DNA from: Bos javanicus
Taxonomy: Eukaryota > Chordata > Mammalia > Artiodactyla > Bovidae
Direction: 5' to 3'
Length of the DNA: 64,000 nucleotides
Assembly: GCF_032452875.1 (NCBI RefSeq)
Contig: NC_083878.1
Span: 38,517,878-38,581,877, forward strand
Below are positions 35,039 to 46,198 of the stretch, in pieces (the first letter of the stretch is position 1; the number at the start of each line of letters is the position of its first letter). The notes under the pieces were generated by a model, which was given only the letters and a program-made list of their open reading frames with translations, did not search any database and had not been told where the DNA came from. The translations under genes and the position numbers were made by a program.

Positions 35039-35304
35039 CTGCTCAGTCGCTTCAGTTGTGTCCAACTCTGTGCGACCCCATAGACGGCAGCCCACAAGGC
35101 TCCCCTGTCCCTGGGATTCTCCAGGCAAGAACACTGGAGTGGGTTGCCATTTCCTTCTCCGATGCATGAACGGGAAAAGTGAAAGTGAGGTTGCTCAGTC
35201 GTGTCCGACTCTTAGCAACCCCATGGACTGCCGCCTACCAGGCTCCTCCGTCCATGGGATTTTCCAGGCAAAAGTACTGGAGTGGGGTGCCATTGCCTTC
35301 TCTG
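35039..35304 (-). mobile_element. BOV-A2 SINE with TSD
   Basis: Antisense BOV-A2 dimer. TGAGATGGTTG (35,028-35,038) and TGAGCTGGTTG (35,305-35,315) flank it with one mismatch. Confidence 0.92.
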
Positions 35305-35904
35305 TGAGCTGGTTGGGATTTGTTCTAAAAGCAGCGGAAGGAAGTGGATTGTTTGAAGCAGCATAGTAGTGTGGTAATTCGATAAGATTTGGTTTTGAGA
35401 TGACCACTTTGGTAGCCATGTGGGTAAAGAATTGACTGGGCAAGAGTGGAACCTTGACTGGAGGGGCTGACCAGTGAGCAAAACTTACTGAGTGAGCAAA
35501 ACCAACACAGGTTCCCATTGTACAGATGGGGCAGCTGAGGCCTGAGAAATGACATGGCTAGGTTCAGAGTCCATTTCTCCTGATTCCTAGGTCAGGTATT
35601 GCTGGCGAAACTATCCCACCTTCAAATGCAAGCTGGATGTCTGCTGCTTGGCATGTGGGGATTGAAAATAATATTGCTTCAGGAGTGTTGAAGGATGCCA
35701 CCTAAACCTGTGCCCTTCTGCAAAGCAGGCAGCCTTGCGTGGTGACAGTCTGTAACAGTGGTGACAGTCAGCACAAGCAGAGAGCTATTGCTGTCCCCAC
35801 CTTGACAGAAAAGTGGAATGCTCCCCCCTCCCCTACAACCATTAAGTTTCTACTCTCTTGATGACCTCTATAGAGACCATACAGATTAGAAAGCCAATAT
35901 GTTT
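35305..35904. other. Unique sequence, possible MIR scrap
   Basis: No gene seen. CATTGTACAGATGGGGCAGC at 35,516-35,535 looks like an antisense MIR core. Confidence 0.4.
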
Positions 35905-36150
35905 TTAATCCTCAAAAGAAAACTGCAAGGTGAATATTATTACTCTCTCTGTTTCACAGAAGAAGAAACTGAATTTCAAAGAGGCCGACTGCTGTGTGTT
36001 CTAGTTTTCTCATCTATAAAAGTGGAGATGATAATATTACTGACCTCGGAGGATTTCATGAGCAAACTGAGGCATTTAGCACAGGGCTGAGCACAGAGTA
36101 AGTGCTCAGTAATTGTTCCTTTTTGTTATTATTATTATCTATGGAGTTCA
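35905..36150. mobile_element. Opposed MIR pair
   Basis: 35,930-35,985 (TCTGTTTCACAGAAGAAGAA, AACTGAATTTCAAAGAGG) is antisense MIR; 35,998-36,145 (TTCTAGTTTTCTCATCTATA, GAGCACAGAGTAAGTGCTCA) is sense MIR. The halves abut. Confidence 0.65.
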
Positions 36151-36171
36151 GAGCCAGATTTAATGATAAAT

Positions 36172-36475
36172 TATTCCCTGATAGCTCAGTTGGTAAAGAC
36201 CGCCAGCAATGCAGGAGACCTCTATCGGATTCCTGGGTTGGGAAGATCCGCTGGAGAAAGGATAGGTTACCCATTCTGACATTCTTGGGCTTCCCTGTGG
36301 CTCAGCTGGTAAAGAATCCGCCTGCAATGCAGGAGACCTGGGTTGGGAAGATCCCCTGGAGAAGGAAAAGACTACTCAGTCCAGTATTCTGGCCTGGAGA
36401 ATTCCATGGACTGTATAGTCAATGGGGTCGCAAAGAATTGGACATGACAGAACAACTTTCAGTTTCACTTTCATA
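36172..36475 (+). mobile_element. Bov-tA2 SINE (two heads)
   Basis: Sense copy: head 1 (TTCCCTGATAGCTCAGTTGG), head 2 (GGCTTCCCTGTGGCTCAGCT near 36,289), then Bov-A body ending in TTTCACTTTCA. Head 2 lacks the B-box-side GTTCGATCCCTG bases, so its polymerase III promoter is impaired. Confidence 0.9.
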
Positions 36476-37057
36476 GTAACTGTTTGAGGGCTTGTGGTTA
36501 CTATATTTGTTTTCATTTCCTTTTCATAATATTTATTTTCTTTTAAAGAAATAATAAAAACAATTTAATAACTACTAAAATTTTGGAAAATTATCATCTA
36601 TATCCTGTTTATCCTGTTAGAGTATGATAGTTTTCATATATGTTTTCCTTATTTTTTTCCTAGAAGTGTACCTATCTATACTTACTTAGAATCATTGTGT
36701 ATCCCAATTTTGTAACCTACTTTTCCTCTTGACATTTTACCAGAATTTTTCATCTTACTACCAAGCCTTGGTGAATATAAATGAATAAATGTCCCATAAT
36801 TTAATTAGCTATATCCTGATCATAGTGTATTTTGGTTGCTTTCGGTATTTTTCCATCATAAATAATAATCTAGCAACCATTTTGATACCTATAACATTTG
36901 CTTCTTTGAGAATATTTTTTTAGGATACATTTCAAAAATTAGAACTTGAAAATTTTGTAATATTTGCTATTTATTGCTAAATCATCATGCCAATTTAAAA
37001 TTTTTATTTTATTAATTTTATTCTGGAAATGCCCTTTGTTTTGTTGGGCTTCCAAAC
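36476..37057. other. Unique AT-rich sequence
   Basis: No gene or named repeat recognised. Confidence 0.4.
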
Positions 37058-37340
37058 TTTTTTTTTTTTTTCAAAGAAATGATTTATTGAAGATCATGAG
37101 GATGAACATGACAGAACCAAGATTTGGAGTCTCTTCCTACTACACCAATGATGCCAATGGGAAAAAAACTCTTAAGGCTCAGATGTGAAAGAGCCAGTCA
37201 TTCCTTAGGGACCAGTTGAGGCAGCAAGAAGGCTGAAGTCTAGAATTTGGAAGTTCGGAGTTCAGGTCCTGCCCCCCAATCATATATTGGTTGACTTTGG
37301 TCTCCTCAACTGCAACATAGATCCACCGGTTTTTGCCCCT
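37058..37340 (-). pseudogene. Possible processed pseudogene fragment
   Basis: The plus strand has T14 (37,058-37,071) followed 11 bp later by TTTATT (37,083-37,088). On the minus strand this reads AATAAA, 11 nt, then a poly(A) tail, as in a retrocopied mRNA 3' end. Upstream on the minus strand a frame of about 55 codons is open, beginning after TAA near 37,361 and containing the segment NRGKNRWIYVAVEETKVNQ; it closes at TGA near 37,184. I do not recognise the parent gene. No target-site duplication was found, so the case is suggestive only. Confidence 0.35.
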
Positions 37341-37464
37341 GTTCTCTGGGGAGTCTGAGGCTTAGATAATGCATGCAGGTGCTCCTGGAGCAATGTTAAT
37401 CAAAGCTCTGGTGTAGGGTAGTGATTTGCTCTGGATCCTGAACACTGAGCTGCTCTAAGAGGCT

Positions 37465-37655
37465 ATAGTACAGTGTGTCTCAGACTTGAATCTGCATGTG
37501 AATCATCTGGGAATCCTGTTAAATTCTGTTCTTCTAGGTCTGAGGTAGCCTGGGATTTTTACATTTCCTACAAGCCCCCAGGCAATGCCTAATGCTGCTG
37601 GCTGCTGCTGGGGCCATGGACCACATGGGCCACACCTTGAGAAGCTGGCGATAGC
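37465..37655 (+). mobile_element. hAT-Charlie MITE
   Basis: AGTGTGTCTCAGACTTGAAT, GTGAATCATCTGGGAATCCT and CCAGGCAATGCCTAATGCTG, ending CACACCTTGAGAAGC, match a MER5/MER20-type non-autonomous element with partly preserved terminal inverted repeats. Confidence 0.7.
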
Positions 37656-37836
37656 AGCCACTCCAAGTGGTCATTTATTCACACAGATGATTGTCCCCAT
37701 GGTACAGAGCACCCTGCTCATGGAGCAGTTTCAATAAGTAAAAAGGATAAGGATTAATAGTAGCTAGCCAGATGCTCCTGAAGTGGGGTCTACTATGCTA
37801 TTTGGTATGTGAATATTCCCCACCTATTTGTGGAAG

Positions 37837-38085
37837 CTGAAACTCCAACATTTTGGCCACATGATGCGAAGAACTGACTCATTGGAAAAGACCCTGGTGC
37901 TGGGCAAGATTGAAGACTGGAGGAGAAGGGGACAACAGAGGATGAGATGGTTGGATGGCATCACCCACTTGATGGACATGAGATTGATCAAGCTCTTGGA
38001 GTTGGTGATGGATAGGGAGGCTTGGCATGCTGCAGTCCATGGGGTCACAAAGAGTTGAACACGACTAAGGGACTGAACTGAACTG
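37837..38085 (+). mobile_element. BovB 3' end, 249 bp, with 11-bp TSD
   Basis: Sense BovB C-terminal coding end and 3' tail only. ATTTGTGGAAG is perfect at 37,826-37,836 and 38,086-38,096. It is a severely 5'-truncated insertion; the coding piece is open to the equivalent of the ORF2 C-terminus (37,828-38,058) but too short to act. Confidence 0.95.
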
Positions 38086-38096
38086 ATTTGTGGAAG

Positions 38097-41000
38097 ACAT
38101 GTTATCTGCTATGTTTCCTCTTGAATGCTGGAGATCCCCTATCCCTTGAACCTAGGAATGTCCCCTTTCCTGAGGAATGGTAGGAAGCATAAAGCAATAA
38201 CCTGAAATAATGGAGTAATAGGGAAAGTCCTAGCCTTTCATTCTTATCATTTCCTTACCTGATCATAAAGCCATGAAATGACCTTTTCCATCCTTGTTTT
38301 ATATTGTTGGAGATTTCACCAAACTCCCCTTAAAAGCTGATCATGAAAATCTGCCAGCACCAACTTAGAAACATAAAGCATTGTTACAAATTTTTCCAAG
38401 CATCTGCTACTTGAAAAGAAGCAAGATCCTGCAATGACTGAGGGCAAGAGGGCACCTCCAAAGTGGGATGTCCCAGCGCTGCTTTGCAGAGGCCCTTTCT
38501 CTGCACACAGGCTGCCCTTGGAGGCTCCAGCACCTGTTCTTACACATCCCTGCTGGCTTCTGTTGTTTGCAATCACTGTCAAAAGCCTCCCAGGAGAGTG
38601 CTGGGACAAGCCTTGTCAGGAAACAAGAAAAGCCTGGAGTGTGGCAGTTGGCCTCACAAATGTGAGGATGTTCAGAGTCCCAGTAGGGACTCTCATTTCC
38701 CTTTTCACATCACCACGAGCCTCATGTCAAGAGGAAATCCTTTGAGTTTAGGTACTGTGGCAGAGAATGGTCCTTTGAAATTCATGTGACATGGATAGCT
38801 GAGTTTAATTTTTCTAAAACTGAAATGTAGTGAGCAGTACTTGGAGGTACACGGCCCTCAGGCCCTGTGGAGTTCTTACCCGGAGAGTTGCGTGCTACGT
38901 GATCAAGAAGAAAGAATCCTGGGTTGGGAATAGAGGAAAAATAGTCTGTGTCTTAGACCTGAGCTTTGAAAGATTAGTGTAACTTTCAAGGAAGATTCCA
39001 CAATAGAATATGATAAATGTACTTTTATTTTTGCTCTGAAGTCCTCCTTGATAGAACTGTGCAGTTACCTCAAGTTGATAGTGCAAGTGGCTCTGTCTTG
39101 ATAACTATTAACTATATAACTGTTATTATAAGCTTGCGTTTTGGATGTGTAAATAGTTTTTAATATAATAAAGACACAACTTTCATCATTTTTTGTATTT
39201 ATCTTATTGTAAGCAGTGGGGAAGTAGGATTCTTTTGTCTCAAAAGTTTTTCTTCTTTTTCATTGATCATTTAAAAATGTCTCAGTTTAAAATTTAAAAT
39301 GTTGAAAATTGTTTTTGAAATACAGAGAAATACTTTTCAGGGGATGCTTAACCAGCAGATCTTATGTAATTAAACGTGAACTTACTAAAATATACAATTT
39401 TGGCATGCCAAGAGATAGTGTTTACACTTAAAGACTGCTTTCTTTTTCATGAACATCCTCCATCCTAGTAGTTTTAAATGAAATTTAGATGAAACAAAAT
39501 GAAGTTACAGCCTGGATTTCAGAATATAACTTATTTATCAGAAGTGTAATCACTGTTTAGGCCCTGAGTTTTCTTCACTCAAATATTAATATGATTGACT
39601 TAACTGAACTTTGATTGTGATAAAAGATATCAGAGCTATTTAGGTTTTTGGAAACTTTTCAAATCTAAATAGCAGGAAAAATCAGCAATGCAAACTTATT
39701 TACTTTATTTAAAGGAACACAATTTATATCTAGGAACTGCATTCACAGTGAATCTGCCTAAAGCATGAAGCAAGAAGTCTAGACATCTTTGAAATGTTCT
39801 TCCCTTCTTGATCAACTAAATAATTGAGTTTTGGGTAAACTGATATTTATTAATTCCTTTGGTTCACTTAAGGCTCTCTATATATTTGAAAATAAAATAT
39901 TATCTTCTATAAATAATTATTAGAAAACTATAAAATGATGTCTTTGACATTAAAATCAGGGTCATTTGGCTACCAAATAAATCACCATTATTTTCCTTTG
40001 AGATTTTAAATTCTACTGTATTATCAGAATTAAGGTCTTTTAATATAAATTAAAAATGTAATTTTATACTGGCTATCAATTACTAATGAGTATCATATGA
40101 GTTTAAAAAGTGTTTTTAAAGCTAGTATGACCCATGAGTAAGGAAATCTCATTTCCAAAATGGCTGGTTTTGGCTATTGTAGAATTATGGACAGATCAGT
40201 GTAAAAGATTCATATAATGCAAAATTCAGAAAAAGGAAATCTGGTCATCTTACTTGAAAGAAAGAAATGAAAATAATTAGGATTAAAACTGTCAGCTTAA
40301 AGGCAGTTATATTTGCACTGTTTTACAAATAGAGACTATCTTCTGTCAGAGGAAGTTCTAGTAATTTTGCAAGTCCTCTTATAGAGGACAATGTCCAGGT
40401 TTGCCCCCTCCCCCACTGCCACCCAAGCCCTCTTCAGTTGTAGCTTCTTCCTTACCCTGACAATCTTCCTTAGCAGAGAATGAAGGAGCTCTCCAAGATT
40501 AGGATAATTGGAGGCTTTGTTAAAGGGGAGGTGGCATACTTCCAAGTCTTGCCTCTGCTTCTAAAGGGGGCATAAATTGCAAGTCTTTCTTTCATTCTTT
40601 CAAAGTCCTTCTTGCCATTTTTTAAAGTCAACAGTGGGAATATTGACTCTAAAGAGGGACCTATCACTTCAGGGAAGGAACTGGGGCTGTGGGATTGAGA
40701 ACTGTCTTTCTACCATCCAGTTTATCCAGACATAAGAGGACCAGAGAGCCTGCTAGATAAAAGCCCGATTCTGGAGTAAGTGGGTGAGAAAGTGCCAGTA
40801 AAGGGACATCTCTGCTACATGGATAGCCACACAACCTTCAAATTTTAAAATTCTGTTCTGGAATAAATCCTTCATTGCCCCAAAAAGGGGGGGTGGCGGG
40901 GGGGATGAACTCTAGTGTGAACTGGTCAAACCAAATTTTAATTTTTAGGTAAAAGTAATGACATTGTACTTCCTCGTGTTGTACATTCTTGGAAAATCCC

Positions 41001-41749
41001 GAAAGCATACATACTCATTTGTAAGCTCATATAGCAATTGACTTACAGAAAACTTTCAATACATTCTGTCAGAATAAAATGCTGTTTCTTGCTATTTATT
41101 CAGCTTACTGAATAAATTTCTCCCACACAATAGCCTTCCTGGCAATGTGTATATTGTCACTTACTTGTATGTGCTTTATGGGGTTAGGCACTTATGGACT
41201 ATTTTTCATGCTAGACAACCTAAGGAAGCTAAAAGAGGTATGGCTGACTTAGTTTATAGGTCATAAGCGAAATTTACATGGAGATCCAAGTTTCCAGCTT
41301 CAAGCAAATGACTTATCTGTAATATGATGCAAGTAAAATGACTGACCTTTCAAATGTTTGTTGGGCTTCAAGTGTCTGGAACAATCAATATGTACATTAT
41401 TGTTTATATTTTATGCTCCTGATCCCATTAATGTATGCCTACAGAGGGCTGGGACACCATTAGTTTCTGATACTTTTGAAGCTATTGGGTGGCATTTATC
41501 AAACAGAAAGGCAGCCCTTATTGACTTGTGACAGTTTCTGCATTTCTCGAGCTCAGTGTTTCATGAGCTGCTTATCTAGTTTTGGTAAGCAAGCCCTTTA
41601 TGGCTCTGAAGCCTTCTCAATTAAATAATAATGAACCAATTTGTTTAAAAAGAATCTTTAACTTGCAGACTCATTAATTACTCTATTGTGAATGTCAGAA
41701 GATGTGTTCTCTTGGGCAGGGGAGACTAGAGAAGCTTGCTGGAGTGGAG
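38097..41749. other. Repeat-poor unique sequence (3.6 kb)
   Basis: No gene could be supported. Overlapping frames at 38,434-38,789 lie in a locally GC-richer patch without recognisable domains. A guanine-rich tract is at 40,887-40,904. The AT-rich segment 41,370-41,690 has the look of conserved non-coding DNA. Confidence 0.5.
40887..40904 (+). other. Potential G-quadruplex tract
   Basis: Seven G, then TGGC, then seven G. Each G7 can supply two G-triplets, so four runs are available for an intramolecular quadruplex. There is no promoter evidence near it. Confidence 0.5.
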
Positions 41750-41910
41750 TGATTGCTGGGTGTGGGAGTCAGGAGGCTGACAGACTGTCTCTAATGGGCT
41801 GTGTGACTTTGGACAGGTCTCTCAACGTCCCGGAGCCTCTGGTATCCCAGTTATGAAGTGGGTGAGGTGCACCAGATAATCACTAAGATCCCTTCTAGTG
41901 TGGACATCCG
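41750..41910 (+). mobile_element. MIR SINE
   Basis: GGGCTGTGTGACTTTGGACA core at 41,795-41,814 followed by GGTCTCTCAACGTCCCGGAG, in sense. Confidence 0.75.
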
Positions 41911-42111
41911 ATAAATAAGAGAATATCTATATGCAAATATGTGGGCAGTGGTGCAACATTACCAGGAACTGCAAAACTGAGATGTGGAGACATCCTTTAA
42001 TCACCCTACCTCCCCTCTGAATAAGTAAAGAAGGGAAAGCTGCATTCCTTCCTGTTTGCCCAGAACATACTGGATTTATTGTAGGTACTAGGAGAGAGGT
42101 ATCTGTGACAT

Positions 42112-42217
42112 ACACACATGTATAACAAAATATAAAGAGATATATAAAAATGTTAAATATAGAAATACAAGTATAAATATTTCATAAATATACATGTACA
42201 ATTATATAAACTTATAT
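42112..42217. repeat. AT-rich simple sequence
   Basis: Degenerate ATATA-rich DNA, preceding the SINE and resuming after it at 42,365-42,410. Confidence 0.7.
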
Positions 42218-42357
42218 GTGCTGTGCTGTGCTTGGTTGCTCAGGCGTGTCGGACTCTGTGACCCCATGGACTGTAGCCCGCCAGGCTTCTCTGTTCAAGG
42301 GACTCTCCAGGCAAGAATACTGGAGTGGGTTGCCATGCCTTTATCCAGGGGATCTTC
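42218..42357 (-). mobile_element. Bov-tA SINE, head truncated
   Basis: Antisense Bov-A body with only the first bases of the head (to GGGGATCTTC). The tail is a TGTGCTGTGC repeat. Confidence 0.85.
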
Positions 42358-42933
42358 ATGTAGGCCTATAATTATATAACTATACATATAATAATACGTA
42401 TTATATATAGGCCCTCTTCTTTTTTTTTTTTACTTTACTTTCTCCCATTCCACACACCTTAGCCCCACCGCCCCCCAAAAGGACTCAAAGTGAAAAGTAC
42501 CACCACCTGTTATGAGGCAGAACAGAAATTCTGAGTTGTCCATTGAAGAGACAGGGGACAGTTACCCATTTCTGTATTAATTAGCTCTCTCTTTGTAGGG
42601 TTTTGTTATTGCAGAGTCTAATGACTTAAAATTAAACATCCATGGTCCAATTAAAAATTATGAATTGATGAATTGGTTTCTAAATTCTCTGTGTTATCGA
42701 CAAGTTTCTGCATCACTGAAGCTATAAGACATGTCATCCATTATTAACTTTGATGGCCTTAAAAAAGATAAATTAGATCTTTTAAGCAGAAACAAGTTCT
42801 CACAAAGGCAACACTTTGAAAGTGAACGTGGTCTCAATTTTCTCTGAATTTCAACCTGCTTATTTGTTTCAGTTTATTCTGATTTCATTTAGATTCTATC
42901 GATTGTTTAGTCAACACTATGGTTTAGACAATA
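42358..42933. other. Unique sequence with T-run
   Basis: T-run at 42,420-42,431; otherwise no feature seen. Confidence 0.4.
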
Positions 42934-43070
42934 GTGGAGAAGGAAATGGCAACCCACTCCAGTATTCTTGCCTGGAAAATTCCATGGACAGAAGAGCCTG
43001 GCAGGCTACAGTCCATGGGGTCTCAAAGAGTCAGACAGGACGAAGTGACTGTCCACAACAAACAACAGAG
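42934..43070 (+). mobile_element. Bov-A SINE body
   Basis: Sense Bov-A (GAGAAGGAAATGGCAACCCA to GGACGAAGTGACTG) ending in an AACAAACAACA tail; no head. Confidence 0.88.
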
Positions 43071-44124
43071 TTTTCTTAATATGAGCAGATAATAGTGTAT
43101 AATGCAGTTTAAATAATAAAATACTTTTGCCAGAAATGTAAATTCTGCCATAAGGACTGAAAATGCTTTCATTAAAAAATTAATATTTACAATGAAAATT
43201 TCAGAAAGAAAAACCTATTTCTTCAAAGGACAAAATGTTAAATTTACTCTTAAGAGCAATAGATAAGAACATATGAATAAAACATGCTATTTCTAAGGTA
43301 TATCTAAAATACAAGCATATACATTTTAGGAATAAATAAGTTTCCTTTGAACTCCTGTAGTTTGTGCTAGGATAAAGATTAAATGTTAATAATACAAACA
43401 ACCTAAAATAACATTCAAAACTTGAGCTCAATAACCATAGTTGATTTATTGCAGAGGGAAAATGTTCTTACCTTGACTTTTGCAAAACTCCTTATTCCTA
43501 CTATTATTTACTTCTTTAACCTAGAATAATCTTTTGCTTCATAGTCAGAATATTACTTTTCTAACATTGTAGGTATGAATCTACTGTTAAGTTTCCAGTG
43601 TTGGCTGTGATGCAAAATGTGTTGGGGGAAAAAATGACTTAGGCAAGTTTTTAATACCTCAAAAGGACCGCCCTTTATCCCACAATACCTTTTGTGTGCT
43701 TCATTATTGATCAGATTTATGCAGTTTTTTGAAGCCCTGGAATTACTAAGGCAGTGCTTTATTTGACTATTTATCTCCTTAGCAAAATTGTTGCCATCTC
43801 TGACCTTTCAAAAATGTTTATGACAAGGTGTTTGCTATTAATCCCACAGGAGAAGGAGTAAGAAGCCTCTGGGTTGGGATCTCTTGTCAGAAGATAAGAT
43901 TTTTTCGCAAAATCACAGTTTTAGAGGAGGGAGAGTTTGGTTGTTATTTTTACTTTCATATAATAATATAGCTTGAGAAGGTTGATATTTCCTAATTAAT
44001 AGACCCATTAGTAGGATAAGTAAAGACAGAACAAGACTTTCTACAAAGTTTGCAATACCTCTACCAGTCTAGATCTGTTTTCATATCTAGTGGAAAGTCA
44101 AGAATGGAGATGGAAAATCACAGA
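43071..44124. other. Unique AT-rich sequence
   Basis: No gene or repeat recognised. Confidence 0.4.
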
Positions 44125-44220
44125 TTAGACAGAAATTTAGAGATCGCCTAATTTAATCTATTTTATTTTGCAGATTGTGAAACAAACGTATACAAGTTAA
44201 GCCACTTTTGTTACTTAACC
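44125..44220 (-). mobile_element. MIR-like fragment
   Basis: ATTTTGCAGATTGTGAAACA then ACAAGTTAAGCCACTTTTGT resembles the antisense MIR core. Confidence 0.5.
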
Positions 44221-44401
44221 GGTAAGGATCACATCAAGTCCTTTGACCACCTATTTAACATTTTTTGATTGTCAGTAAGACACAAGCTCTACTTGAATGC
44301 TGCTGATTATGTTCTGTTGTGGGTTGCCTCTATGGGGACCACAGTCCATGTGGATGGGCAAATTTTTCAGCTAATGACAAAACAGAGACATTCTCTGACT
44401 T

Positions 44402-45150
44402 ATAAGGCCCCACTAGACTTAGCCCTGCTTACCACTTTTGACTTCATTTCTCCTCACTTTTCCCATCACATTACCTTTTCTACTTTTCCTGGGATCTTCT
44501 CAAGCTATTCCCCAGTTTAGTTTTCCTTCAGCCTGGAATGATCTTCCCCCGAATCTTTCCTGCTAGTTTCTACCCATAATTTAGGTTTTAGCTCAGATGC
44601 CACCTCCTCAGATAGGCCTTTTATCGCCACCCAATATAATAATTAGAATGGTAATATAAGTAATGAATCAGCAGTTAACACTTACTGAGTTCTCAGTTAA
44701 TGGCAGGCACCATTCTATGCACTTTAGAAAGCACTTTACCAATTCATTAACCATCAAGAAAACCCCATAAGACATGTAGTATTATTATCTTCATTTCATA
44801 GGCCAGGAAATTGAGGCAAAGAAGTGACACAGCTCCAAGATCACATAGCTAATTAGTGGCAGAGCCAGGATTTGAATTCAGGTGATCTGGCCCCAGTACC
44901 CAGAAGCTCCTTTATCTTTCATAGCCCCCTCCTTTGTCACTCTCTAGCCTAGTACCCTGTTTGATTGTCTTTGTAGATTTTTTGCTAGCTGATTAGATCC
45001 TGTTCTTTATTTCCCTTCCACCCCATTAGACTCTAAGTTCCATGAGAGCTGGAACCTTGCCTGTCTTGTCCATTACTGTTTTCACCCAGGTATAGAATAA
45101 TGCCCGCATCTGGTGGTATCTCAATAAATCCTGCATGAATGAATGAATTT
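44402..45150 (+). mobile_element. L2 LINE 3' region, split by MIR
   Basis: Left piece 44,402-44,640 (TTCAGCCTGGAATGATCTTC, TCAGATGCCACCTCCTCAGA) and right piece 44,921-45,150 (AGACTCTAAGTTCCATGAGA, then CTCAATAAATCCTGCATGAA and TGAATGAA) are consecutive parts of the L2 3' end in sense. Confidence 0.85.
44641..44920 (-). mobile_element. MIR SINE inside L2
   Basis: Antisense, nearly complete: ACACTTACTGAGTTCTCAGT, then TCATTTCATAGGCCAGGAAA, AAGATCACATAGCTAATTAG and GCAGAGCCAGGATTTGAATT. Confidence 0.9.
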
Positions 45151-45172
45151 GAAAAAAAAAAAAAAAAAAAAA
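45151..45172. repeat. A-run
   Basis: About 22 consecutive A directly after the L2 end. L2 does not normally end in poly(A), so this is probably a grown simple repeat. Confidence 0.8.
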
Positions 45173-45334
45173 GCATCAGGTACAGTGAGAATGAAAGGGG
45201 CCACTGGGCTGCAAGTTGACTCCTTAGTGAATGTAGTATGAGAATCCTCCCAGTAGCAGAAGCAAGACTAATGAGAGTGGGAATGAGAGCAGGGTGAAGG
45301 GGGGAGGCATTAAGAATGGGCTAGATTTTGAGGG

Positions 45335-45540
45335 AGCTTCCCTGGTGGCTCAGTGGTAAGTAAAGAATCTACCTGTGGGAGATGCAGGTTCAGTCCCTGG
45401 TCTGGGAAGATGCCCTGGAGGAGGAAATGGCAACCCACTGCAGTATTTTTGTGTGGGAAATTCCATGGACAGAGGAGCCTAGTGGGCTATAGTCCATGGA
45501 GTTGCAAAGTGTTGAAGACAACTGAATAACAACAACAAAT
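45335..45540 (+). mobile_element. Bov-tA SINE
   Basis: Sense Bov-tA from GAGCTTCCCTGGTGGCTCAG to an AACAACAACAA tail, with a complete head. Confidence 0.92.
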
Positions 45541-45965
45541 TTTCAAAAGATTGATAGTAAAGGGAGCAGGGGATGATACATAGCAGTTGTGATTTTATGC
45601 TTTAGTCAGAAATCCTAGTGGAAAACTTGTACCTTTGCAACTTAAAAATTCCCCCTTGTAGCTCTTTAATGATTACAGGTATGTGAAGACTCATTTCTGT
45701 CTCATTTCCCTGCCTATTTAACCTGCTGAAAAAGCAAAACAATGGTCACAGAATTGTTGTCTGGCTTCATGCATTTCACAAAGACTATACTCTTTCGCAG
45801 TCACTGCCTAGGATCATCCGTGGGGGAGCAGACCTTCCCTCATCACTTTCTGTAGAGTTGGGAAGTCTGTATAAAGTATTCACAACTTGCTTTGGAATTT
45901 CAGGATACACATCATCAGTCCTTTTCTACACACTCTTGGAAGTTGCATACAGTATTACAATCATA
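45541..45965. other. Unique sequence
   Basis: Nothing recognised. Confidence 0.4.
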
Positions 45966-45981
45966 ATTTCTCTGGAATTTG

Positions 45982-46183
45982 GGCCTCCCTGGTGGCTCAG
46001 ACAGTAGAGAATCTGCCTGCAATGCAAGAGACCTGGGTTTGATCCCTGAGTCAGGGAGATCCCCTGGATAAGGGAATGGCTACCCACTCCAGTGTTCTTG
46101 CCTGGAGTATTCCATGTCAGAGGAGCCTGGCAGGCTATGGTCCATGGGTCTCTAAGAGTTGGACACAACTGAGCAACTAACAC
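45982..46183 (+). mobile_element. Bov-tA SINE with 15-16 bp TSD
   Basis: Sense Bov-tA. ATTTCTCTGGAATTTG (45,966-45,981) and ATTTCTTGGAATTTG (46,184-46,198) flank it; one copy has since lost or gained bases. Confidence 0.93.
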
Positions 46184-46198
46184 ATTTCTTGGAATTTG

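Noticed and set aside
38434..38789. Overlapping frames of 65-108 codons in three frames
   Set aside because: Several frames being open together points to local GC and low stop density. No domain or splice signal is recognisable.
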